NCBI GenBank assembly: GCA_009823505.1
Contig: VZQC01006716.1
Location: 81,974 to 145,973 of the forward strand
Length of the DNA: 64,000 nt
Direction of reading: 5' to 3'
From: Rhizomys pruinosus
Lineage: Eukaryota > Chordata > Mammalia > Rodentia > Spalacidae
Positions 54,608-64,000 of this stretch are shown here, in pieces. Position 1 is the stretch's first letter, and every line of letters starts with the position of its first letter. The notes below the pieces were generated by a model. It had not been told where the DNA came from. It saw nothing but the letters and a program-made list of their open reading frames with translations, and did no database searches. The position numbers and the translations under genes are program-made.

Positions 54608-56436
54608 CCTATTAATTTTTTTAAAACACAGCCTATGAGATTAGGATAAGAAAATAGCCAAGTGCAATGCACAAAGAAGAGCTGGCACACTGCCTGAGCT
54701 GTGAACGCTGTGCCATGCTGGAGGGTGTTTTGTAATAGATGGTCCCATCTAAACCTTGGATGCCTCAGGCCTAAAGAAAGCCTGAGGAGCAGCTTGGTCA
54801 TAGGCAAGACTGCTCTTGGCCTTGAGTCTGGTAAATACTGACATCCAGGGGCAAGGGAGAAAAACAGGCTCAACGAATATTGCTAGGTTATATTGCTGTA
54901 TCCTAGGATGGGAACCAGCTTCTGGACTCTAACATAGGAACTGGTCCTAGCAACCAATGAGATACCCTCCTAAAGGCTTACCCCAAGGATACAAAACTAC
55001 TTAAAATCACTTATAAATAACAGAATAACACAGAATCATATTTCCCCACATTCCTCTCCCAATGAATCATGAACTAGAGATACCAGAAACCCTAAGGCCT
55101 AGGCATGGAACCCAACCCCAACTCCGAAGAAACCACCTTTACCCACTCACAGACACCTATAACATGACTGGCAATTTTCAGCTCTTCAAGCTTACTTTTA
55201 CACTTTGGCCATTAGCACCCCCTCCCCTTTTAGATTCTTTGACAAAGTAAGTTTCGCTGGTCTGAATGATCTTACTTTCTTGCAACACGGGAGGTGTTCT
55301 TTGCAAGTGTCAAGGGCTGCTTTGGTCCCATGGGAGCTCTACCCACTTCCTACACAGCTGGTTAGTCAAGGCTGGATATTTAAAACCCAATTGTCCTAAC
55401 AGGCATGAGAATGTTGTAGTCCCTGAGAGATTTCAAGCACTTTCAAACGGTAGAACGTCAAAGAGAAGGTGCTGTTTTGAGAGGAGGGGTTAACAGTCTG
55501 GCCAAAGAGTATGGCGAAAACAGTAATGGCATCACTCGTCTCAGGAGAAAAAGCAGCCCAAGGGCATATGACTAGTCCAGGTGGGGGCCTTGGACCTTCT
55601 CTTAACTTCTCCTAAAATGCCAGACAGACAGGGACTGAGGGGAGGAAGGAGCCAAATAGGTATTCTGGCTGGAGAGAAGTCAGTCCCAAGGCCACAGAGA
55701 TGAATGGGAAGATGAGAGTGGCTGGCACCTGGGGATCCAGGTGCTCTGCAGGATACAGATAAGCTCAGGGACAGCACCTGCCGCTGGCAAGCTTCCAGCC
55801 TCGAATGCTGCCTCGCCTTGTGCAGCACTGCTCTGAGTTACCTTGTATGCAGTAGGAGTGTACAGGTAGTGGCTGCCACCACTAGAATTGGTAATCCAAT
55901 ATACACAGATCAGGAGGGTCCCAGCGTGCTCAAAAGCAAGGACTAACTTCACTGCACACCTTACAGGAAACTTCTGCTGTAAGAATTTGGAAAACCTTTG
56001 ACCTTTCACTTACACTTCTCCCAGCTCACCCTACATTCCTATCGGGGGCCATTTCCCCAAATGTCTGGAAATACTGTCTTTTGAGTGATCAGAGCCAAGT
56101 ATGAATGCTATTAATGAGTTCTGCTTGAAGTTTTAACTTCAGTGAAGTAATATTTGCTGTGAAAGCAGGGCTGATTCCTAAACAACGACGGTGCGGTTCC
56201 CGCGATTTTGTCATTCTTTGCTTTCTCAGTGGAGAATCCACCCAGCTGAGACATTTCAATTTACCTGAATGAAAAAGTGTTAACATGCAAAGAGCCTGAG
56301 AAGACACTGCTATGAAAGGTCGATCCCAGAGGCCAACCAGCTACTGTGTCTACTTTCTGCTCAGTCTGCCCAATGCTGTCTTGAAGCACAGAGTTGGCAA
56401 CATTGCATGTGACATTTTAAAAGGGAAAAAAAGAGC
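54608..56436. other. Septin11 intron, unique
   Basis: No recognisable repeat or gene. A TATAAATAA motif sits near 55013; an old LTR was considered but not supported. Confidence 0.35.
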
Positions 56437-59400
56437 ATCCAGGAATGGTGACTTTACTTTTTTTTTTTTTTTTTTTTTTTATTTTTGAAATAGGGTCTAC
56501 CCTGGCGGCCTCAGCTATCCTAGAACTCACTATTTAGACAAGGTGGGCCTTGAACTCACAGAGTCCCCTGCCTCTCCCTCCGAGTGCTGGATATTAAACG
56601 ACATGCACCACAAGCACCACATAGGAGGAGGCTACGTTTATTTTCTTAAAGGTCTACTTTCTCCTACTTTGGTAATAACTGTGTAAGTATAAACATGTTC
56701 CCATTTCATTGTCACAAAGGAAGCTTATGAGGCCAATGGAAATGGGACCAAATGGGGATGGAGGAGCCATAGTTTCACTGTCATCTCCCACCAGTCCTGA
56801 AGCCCAGAAGATAATGTGGCTCAAGTTGTGGCTGGCCTAGTGGATCCCCAGTGCTGGTCTACCCTGCTCCCCTCCTCCAGGCTAGCCCTTACCTCAAGCC
56901 TGCAGTAGTTGCCTCGATAAACATGCAGCAGCAGAAACAGCAGAGGGGGCTGCTGGAGCGCACTATCGGAATCATTCAGCATCCCAAGGCTCCCAGAAAA
57001 CCTAGTAAGACCCGGTGTGTCTTGTGGAAGGAAGGGCTGCCCTCTTTCATGACAAGAGGCTGAGAGGTCCACCGTGGGCCCTTGCTAGTGGTAGCTAAGG
57101 GCATAGCTAACGGCACATTACAATGCCACAACTCAATCCTTTTTCAAATTCTAGAGTTAAATTACACAAATGTTTCTACAAGGAGGAAACCCTGTCCAAA
57201 AGACCAAAAAAAGAAGAGACAAATACCAAAATTCTGCAGAACGATGCTCTAAACATGGTAGGAGGCAATTACCTCTCACAATCCTTCTAACTTGCAGGAG
57301 TTCATCAGGGCTCCAGTTCTGACCTAATAAAGTGTTAACAAAGTACACAAGCCGAGGACCAAGATTTAGCTTTCTCCTTCCTGTTATTACTAGTAAAGTT
57401 TTATTGGAACTCAGATGCACCCATTTGTTTATATTAGGGTCTAAACTGATTTCCAATGAGAAGCTCAGAATTAGGCAGTCATGATGAAACTACACAGAGT
57501 GCAGAACTGACCCAGGAAAGAAAGCCCTCTTTTTAAATCCACCTTATTCCCTGATCTGGCCCAGACTAAGAAACTCAGGTCCATACAGGTTAAGAACAGT
57601 TCTAACAGAGCCAAGACCTGAACTCAGACTCCTGACTGCACACAGTATTCTTACACTGTCTGGATCTTGAGTGAATGCCAGGCGCCAGTGATTTAATTTT
57701 ATGGCCATTTACTTTGTTCAGTGTGTGACGTTGTGAGCTCCGTGCGTGTAGTTTGAGAAGGTCTCCTATAGCTCCAGCTAGCCTGTGAATTTCTTTGTGG
57801 GAAACCAGCGGCGGCCTTGAACTCATAGAGATCCACCCTCACCACCTATGTACACTCTACCATCATGAGTACCGTTGATTTTAAAAGTCCATTTTTTATG
57901 GATTGAAAGAAATACCTACACCTCTACACAATATCAGAATTTAACAACTCCAAGAATGGGTTTACATTTTGTACGCATTTTTCTTTCTGGCCAATGCTTT
58001 TCAAATCCACAAACGGCCGCACCTGCCTCAGCAGAGTAGATACCTTATGGAGTTACTGGTCATTGCTCCACGCCCGGCAGGATGCCATTAAATGATGCAA
58101 ATGTTTGGCTCGAAAGTAACTTCTGGACTGAAGACTAGTCTTTGTGTTGGACCTTGTAATTTGTCCTCAGCAAACAGAGACAGGTGCAGTGGGACGGCCA
58201 CAGTAGCACTGTATCCTGGATCGACCCAGACCCGACGTACGGAACTCATCTCCAAAGCAATTCTAGGACGAAAACCCCTCCCACTAACACGCGTTGACAC
58301 TCTAGCCGGCATGGGTCGAACACAGGAGAGAGCGGCCGTCTGCTCGTGCAGTGCTCCGTTCATCTGGCCATCCTCAGTTCTACTCTACATCTTGGGAGAT
58401 CAGAGTGGTATACTAGAGGGAGACACGTTTGGTCAAATAATGTTTTCCAAGGCCCTGAATGGCCTGCCTTGGAGAAGGAAGAATGAGTCCAACTTCAAAA
58501 CTTGCACATTGGCTCATTGACCCCCTTATTAATAGACAACACATGGCATTGGTTAAAGAGCATGTCTCTTAGTAAAAAAAAAAATGAATAGAGAGGAAAA
58601 GGACAAGAATAACTGGGTGACGAAGCCTACAAAAACCCTTTCCATCTACACGAAAGGTGGCCCAGCTTGGCCTTGAACCTTCTCAACACGGTGGACTTCT
58701 TGAGCACCTCCACCAATTCGCCCTCACCGCTAGATTAGACTCGTAAAAACCAAGGACCCATACCAAAACCGCCATATCCCACGCCTTTACTATTCGTTCT
58801 AACACCACTTTTCTGTATGTAGTAAGAAATCCTCAATTGCATGTGTCCCAAGTTTCTAACCTTTTCTTCTTCTCACATTTTTCTCTCGGCCTGATGATTT
58901 CAGCCCCCACAAGTCATCAATATTTTAGAGGGAAAGAGGTGAGATAGGAGAAAAAAGGGCAGGGGCGAGGAAAAGAGAGGGGGGGGGTGTCCAGGGAAGG
59001 AAGGGAGGTCCCCTATTCGTCTCCTGTTAGACCATACAACATCATGAAAGGTTGGTACTTTAGGGTACACACTAGAGTAACTCTAATATGTACTTGAAGT
59101 GCTAAAATATGGGTCAGACAGGTTCAAGCACTTTAAATCGTCAACAGCTCTTCCGAGGGAAAAGAGTTCAGTTTCCTAGCACCCACATCAGATGCTCACA
59201 ATGCATTATAGAACACCTCCCAGCATCAAAACCATCATGACCACGACCATGCAGGCACGGCCCGGGAACGAAGGCGAAAGTGACATACACCAAACACTAA
59301 GAAAGAAGACTTAAAAAATCGAAGAGCATTGAGAAGGTAGAGCTGTTTAGCAACTCGCGCCACAACACTGGTCAAATTAATAGTCCAGCAGCTGCCTCTC

Positions 59401-59885
59401 ACCTAAATTAATTTACCAACGATGGCTCGAATTCCTCCACTCCATACCCTCCGTCCAACTTAAATGAGGAGGGGCCTCAGTAACAGTCACCCTCGCACTA
59501 TAGTACTGACCATGACTGACTTCTGTGTGGCTTTTTACAATTTTGTGTTTCCTTAAATAATCTTCAATCACACTTTAAAAAGTTTAAAATGTGGATGGTA
59601 ATAATGACAGCCACATCAGTTAGCTGAGATAATGCAAAGTGGCTCTCATAACACCTGATGACTCACACTATTAACCCACCCTCCCAAAGCTACTCTAGTA
59701 CCAACGCCGCAGTCCAGCAAGCATTTCTGTGGTGCACCAATGTGCCACCCCCACCACTGTCTGAGGCACTGGTCTGCTGGGAGCTCTCATACCTGAAGGG
59801 CTTGCTGTCAGGGTCAGTGTCTTTGAACCCCATCTCTTCCAGCTTACAGCGCCGATACAACTCGTAATGGCGAGTGTGCGTCTGT
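56437..59885. repeat. Error-rich copy of the 59,899-62,995 segment
   Basis: Same order of sequence as 59899-62995. Both copies are identical at 56631-56957 versus 60068-60394 and at 59584-59885 versus 62694-62995 (without gaps). The rest of this copy is full of scattered small indels and substitutions with extra CpG. It includes noisy counterparts of the B1s and the B3-type SINE of the clean copy. This looks like unpolished sequence rather than an old duplicate. Confidence 0.85.
59793..59885 (-). pseudogene. Truncated duplicate of a Septin11 exon
   Basis: Identical to the 3' part of the Septin11 exon at 62904-62996, including its splice donor, but ends abruptly within the exon at the duplication join. 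It has no acceptor and so could not be spliced as an internal exon. Most simply explained by the assembly duplication. Confidence 0.85.
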
Positions 59886-59916
59886 AGCAGATAATAATAT
59901 CCAGGAATGGTGACTT

Positions 59917-60070
59917 TACTTTTTTTTTTTTCTTTTTTTGAAATAGGGTCTCCCTGCAGCCTCAGCTATCCTAGAACTCTATAGACCAGGGTGGCCTTGA
60001 ACTCACAGAGATCCCCCTGCCTCTGCCTCCTGAGTGCTGGGATTAAAGACATGCACCACCACACTAGGCT
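59917..60070 (-). mobile_element. B1 SINE
   Basis: Reverse B1; its noisy counterpart is at about 56458-56633. Confidence 0.85.
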
Positions 60071-61139
60071 ACGTTTATTTTCTTAAAGGTCTACTTTCTC
60101 CTACTTTGGTAATAACTGTGTAAGTATAAACATGTTCCCATTTCATTGTCACAAAGGAAGCTTATGAGGCCAATGGAAATGGGACCAAATGGGGATGGAG
60201 GAGCCATAGTTTCACTGTCATCTCCCACCAGTCCTGAAGCCCAGAAGATAATGTGGCTCAAGTTGTGGCTGGCCTAGTGGATCCCCAGTGCTGGTCTACC
60301 CTGCTCCCCTCCTCCAGGCTAGCCCTTACCTCAAGCCTGCAGTAGTTGCCTCGATAAACATGCAGCAGCAGAAACAGCAGAGGGGGCTGCTGGACTGCAC
60401 TAGCAGGAAATCTTCAGCATCCCAAGGCTCCCAGAAACCTGTAAGACCCTGGTGTTCTTGGTGGAAGGAAGGGCTGCTCTTTCTGACAAGAGGCTGAGAG
60501 GTCACCTGGCCCTTGCTAGTGGTAGCTAAGGGCAGGTAGCTAACGGCAGCATTACAATGCCACACTCCAATCCTTCAAATTCTAGAGCTTAAAATTACAC
60601 AAATTTCTACAAGGAAACCCTGTCTCAAAAAGACCAAAAAAAAGAAAAAAAATTACACAAATTTGCAGAATGCTTCTAAACATGGTAGGAGGCAAATTAC
60701 CTCTCACAATCCTTCTAACTTGCAGGAGTTCAGGGCTCCAGGTTCTGACCTAATACAGGTGTTAACAAAGTACAGCCCGAGGACCAAAGTTAGCTTTCTC
60801 CTTCCTGTTATTACTAGTAAAGTTTTATTGGAACTCAGATGCACCCATTTGTTTATATTAGGGTCTAAACTGATTTCCAATGAGAAGCTCAGAATTAGGC
60901 AGTCATGATGAAACTACACAGAGTGCAGAACTGACCCAGGAAAGAAAGCCCTCTTTTTAAATCCACCTTATTCCCTGATCTGGCCCAGACTAAGAAACTC
61001 AGGTCCATACAGGTTAAGAACAGTTCTAACAGAGCCAAGACCTGAACTCAGACTCCTGACTGCACACAGTATTCTACACTGTCTGGACTTGAGTGAATGC
61101 CAGGGCCAGTGAATTTAATTTTATGGCCATTTCTTTGTT

Positions 61140-61285
61140 CCGTGTGTGCGTGTGTGCGTGCGTGTGTGTTTGAGACAGGGTCTCCCTATAGCTCCAGCTA
61201 GCCTGGAATTCTCTTTGTAGACCAGGCTGGCCTTGAACTCATAGAGATCCACCTGCCTCTACCTCCTGAGTACTGGATTTAAAGC
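61140..61285 (-). mobile_element. B1 SINE with GT run
   Basis: Reverse B1 preceded by a GTGTGC run (61141-61168); noisy counterpart at about 57720-57840. Confidence 0.85.
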
Positions 61286-62274
61286 TTCCATTTTTATGGA
61301 TGAAAAGAAATACCCTACACTCTACACAATCAGATTTAACAACTCCAAAATGGGTTTAATTTTGTAGCATTATTTTTCTGGCAAATGCTTTTCAATCACA
61401 AACTGCCGCACCTGCCCTCAGAGAGTGATACCTGATTGAAGATGGTCAGTCTCCCACGCCTGCAGGACTGCATTAAAATGATGCAAATGTGGCTAGAAGT
61501 TAACTTATGGATTAGAAGTCCTTTGTTTGAGACTTGTATTTGTCCTCAGCAAACAGAGACATGTGCATGGGAGGCCACAGTAGCACTGTATCTGGAGACC
61601 AGACCAGACAGTACGGAACTATCTCCAAAGCAATTCTAGGAACAGAAAACCCCTCCCACTCACAGGGCCACTCAGGCCCAGGAGACAGGCTGCCTCTGTG
61701 CAGTCTCAGGTTCTCTGGCCAGCCCTCAGTTCTACTACTACTTGTGGATATCAGAGTGTATCTTAGAGGGAGACACAAGGTGGAAAGATGGTTTTCTCAA
61801 AGGCACTATGGCCTTCCTTAGAAGGAAGACTGAGTCCAAACTTCACATTGGCTCAATTGAGACCCCTTTTAAGAAACTGGCAGTTGGTTAAGAGCACTGG
61901 CTCTTAATTAAAAAAAAAAAAATTATAAAGAAAAAAAGAAAAAGAAATAACTTTTGCTAAGCCTAGACAACCCTTTCCTCTCACAGAAGGTGGCCACTTG
62001 GCCTTGACCTTCTCAACACTGACTCGGAGCAATCCCACCAATCACCAACCCAGATGTGGAGACTAGTACCCAACCCTGCCAACCCTTTCTCTACCACTGG
62101 GCTGTGTGAGAAGCAGTGCATGTGTCAAGGGGCTGAACCTTTTCTTCTGATCACATTTGTCTCTCCAGTGATGAGGGAAAACACATTCTAAATATTTCCC
62201 TTTCTATCCTGTTAGACCTACACATCAGTGAAAGGTGGTACTTGAGGGTACTAGAGGACTTAAGAGTACTTGAA

Positions 62275-62490
62275 GGGGCTAAAGAGATGGGTCAGCAGTT
62301 AAGAGCACTTGTAAATCTCCCAGCTCTTCCAGAGGAACAGAGTTCAGTTCCTAGCACCCACATCAGATGGCTCACAAATGCATATATATACACCCCCAGC
62401 TCCAACCGATCTGACCACCTCTTCTGGCCCGGGGACACCTGCATACATATGACATACACACACTAAGGAAAGAATACTTAAAAATCTAAG
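62275..62490 (+). mobile_element. B3-type SINE
   Basis: Forward B2/B3 SINE ('GGGGCTAAAGAGATGGGTCA' head); noisy counterpart at about 59097-59320. Confidence 0.75.
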
Positions 62491-62903
62491 AGCCTTGAGA
62501 AGGTAAATCTGTTTAGCACAAACAAATGGGGCAAATTATAAGCAGCAGCTGCAGCCTAGTAGGTACATGGCTCAGGCACTCCACTCCATAAACATACAGT
62601 AAAAAGGAAAGGAGGGGCTCAGAACATCACCCTCCACTATAGGACTGACCGTAGGTTGGCTGTTTACAGTTTGGTGCCTTAAGCTTCATCACCTTTAAAA
62701 TGTGGATGGTAATAATGACAGCCACATCAGTTAGCTGAGATAATGCAAAGTGGCTCTCATAACACCTGATGACTCACACTATTAACCCACCCTCCCAAAG
62801 CTACTCTAGTACCAACGCCGCAGTCCAGCAAGCATTTCTGTGGTGCACCAATGTGCCACCCCCACCACTGTCTGAGGCACTGGTCTGCTGGGAGCTCTCA
62901 TAC

Positions 62904-63072
62904 CTGAAGGGCTTGCTGTCAGGGTCAGTGTCTTTGAACCCCATCTCTTCCAGCTTACAGCGCCGATACAACTCGTAATGGCGAGTGTGCGTCTGTTCTC
63001 GCAAGTCCTCCATGTTCACGCGGATCAGCATCTCCCTCAGCTTCACAAAATCACAGTGGTTTTCATTCTCAA
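62904..63072 (-). CDS. Septin11: Septin11 exon (end of GTPase domain / septin unique element)
   Basis: Minus-strand acceptor TTTTGTCTTGCAG, then TT completing a Val codon and '[20 protein letters not shown]' onward, 55 full codons, ending in '...DSKPF' plus AG at a GTATGA donor. This is the highly conserved septin region after the GTPase fold, with '[15 protein letters not shown]'. The sequence fits septin-11 as I know it; SEPT6-group paralogues are very similar here, so the Septin11 call rests on the C-terminal exons and on the Ccni neighbour. The preceding exon lies beyond the right edge. Confidence 0.95.
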
Positions 63073-63498
63073 CTGCAAGACAAAAGGGAAGGAGGGCCAC
63101 CAGTGGTGGAGGTGTGAAAACCCGAAGCGATGCTCGCGAGGGGCCGCCACTGTCCCTCCCTCCTGTGAACCGCTTGGTGGGCTCCACTTCCATCCTTAAG
63201 GAAGCACTGACCAGGATGCTGCCAAGAGCCTACGTGTGGCAGGGCCCTGGGAAGGGCCTTCACATTCTCAATCATTCTGCTATGTAGATAAGCGACTCTT
63301 GCTTTGCAGATGCAGAAGTCAGCGTTTAGGGAGAAAGCTGACCTCCCACCAGGGGTACCAGAGTGGAGATTCAAATACCGTTCAATCCGGCTCCAAACCC
63401 AAACCAACTTCTTCCACTCCATGCTGTCAGGACCAAGCTGGGCCCTGTTTACCACCACTATTCCCAAGTACCAGATAGTTGCTTGAAATAACATTTCT

Positions 63499-63757
63499 GG
63501 GGCTGGAGAGATGGCCTAGCGGTTAAGAGTGCCGACCACTCTTGCAGAGGACCCGGGTTCGATCCCCAGCACCCACATGGTGGCGGAGAACCGTCTGAAA
63601 CTCCAATTCCAGGAGAACTCCAGTTCCAGGGGAATCCGATGCCCTCTTCTGACGTCCGCAGCATTGCACGACACAGGGGTGCACAAACTTGCATGCAGAC
63701 AGTACATTCATACACATACAGAAATAAATAAAAAATTAAAAAAAAAAAAAAAGAAAG
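63499..63757 (+). mobile_element. B2-like SINE, young, dup-type
   Basis: Forward full-length B2-like SINE with A tail and the direct repeat ACATTTCT on both sides (63491-63498 and 63759-63766). It carries the 17-bp internal duplication (about 63598-63632). Confidence 0.92.
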
Positions 63758-63766
63758 AACATTTCT

Positions 63767-64000
63767 TTGGAAAACAACTTGCCCAGCGATGATGAAGAAA
63801 CAAGTACCTTCTTGTTTGCAAGTCCACTTTCTGATAGTTCACTGATACAACTGGTTCAAAGTCCGGGAAGAACTCTTGTTCCTTTTTAGGAATTTCTAAA
63901 CTTCCTATACAATTCCACATCTTGAGGGGCTGCCTCAGGGCACAGGCGCCGGCAGCTGCTTCTTTACCCTGTCTACCTGACTGAGGACTGCTTCTTTCTT
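63767..64000. other. Septin11 intron, unique
   Basis: A minus-strand open frame with 'FFPDFEPVVSVNYQKV' was examined; it is not septin sequence and I do not recognise it. Confidence 0.4.

Larger units (their letters stand above)
59899..62995. repeat. Clean copy of the duplicated segment
   Basis: The copy that continues directly into the intact Septin11 exon. Probably the true single locus. Confidence 0.8.

Noticed and set aside
54608..55080. Possible solo LTR with a TATA-like motif
   Set aside because: No matching ends, target duplication or family similarity could be seen.
63708..63920. Possible upstream Septin11 exon
   Set aside because: The peptide does not match septin sequence, and the expected preceding exon should end in the 'YPWG' region, which is not present here.

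Overview
The window is nuclear DNA of a rodent. It is packed with B1 (7SL-derived) SINEs, tRNA-derived B2/B3-type SINEs, B4-type composites and L1 LINEs, and the genes have mammalian-style split exons. The young B2-like SINEs carry a sequence variant I do not associate with laboratory mouse or rat, so I call it a muroid-type rodent without naming a species.

Two protein genes lie tail to tail. Cyclin I (Ccni) is on the + strand: a CpG-island promoter and non-coding first exon at about 4.9-6.1 kb, then six coding exons from 11,137 to 25,726. Spliced, they give 377 codons, the length of mammalian cyclin I. The 3' part of Septin-11 (Septin11) is on the - strand: exons at 62,904-63,072, 44,315-44,447 and 41,398-41,585, and a tiny terminal coding piece at 37,767-37,782 ending in the residues ASFT before the stop. 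A long 3' UTR follows towards lower coordinates. Earlier Septin11 exons lie beyond the right edge. The Ccni-Septin11 convergent order matches what I know of human 4q21.

Other content: two L1 elements on the - strand. The one at the left edge is cut by the window. The other, about 49.6-54.6 kb inside a Septin11 intron, has an almost intact ORF2 (1101 codons open), one frameshift near the ORF2 start and a roughly 700-bp deletion in ORF1. There is a U2 snRNA retropseudogene, a U6 snRNA-derived chimeric retrocopy, a fossil DNA transposon, a 15-bp minisatellite, large AAAG and GATG/GATA microsatellites, and dozens of SINEs, several nested or with intact target-site duplications.

The most unusual structures look partly technical. 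A 3.1-kb segment (59,899-62,995) is preceded by an error-rich second copy (56,437-59,885) that duplicates part of a Septin11 exon. A C-poor, CpG-rich stretch sits at about 36,000-36,560 in the Septin11 3' UTR, and a noisy repeated piece lies at 33,240-33,520. Together with a lone N at 21,094 these suggest imperfect gap filling in the assembly. I found no CRISPR, operon or bacterial-type system, and no convincing undescribed protein system.
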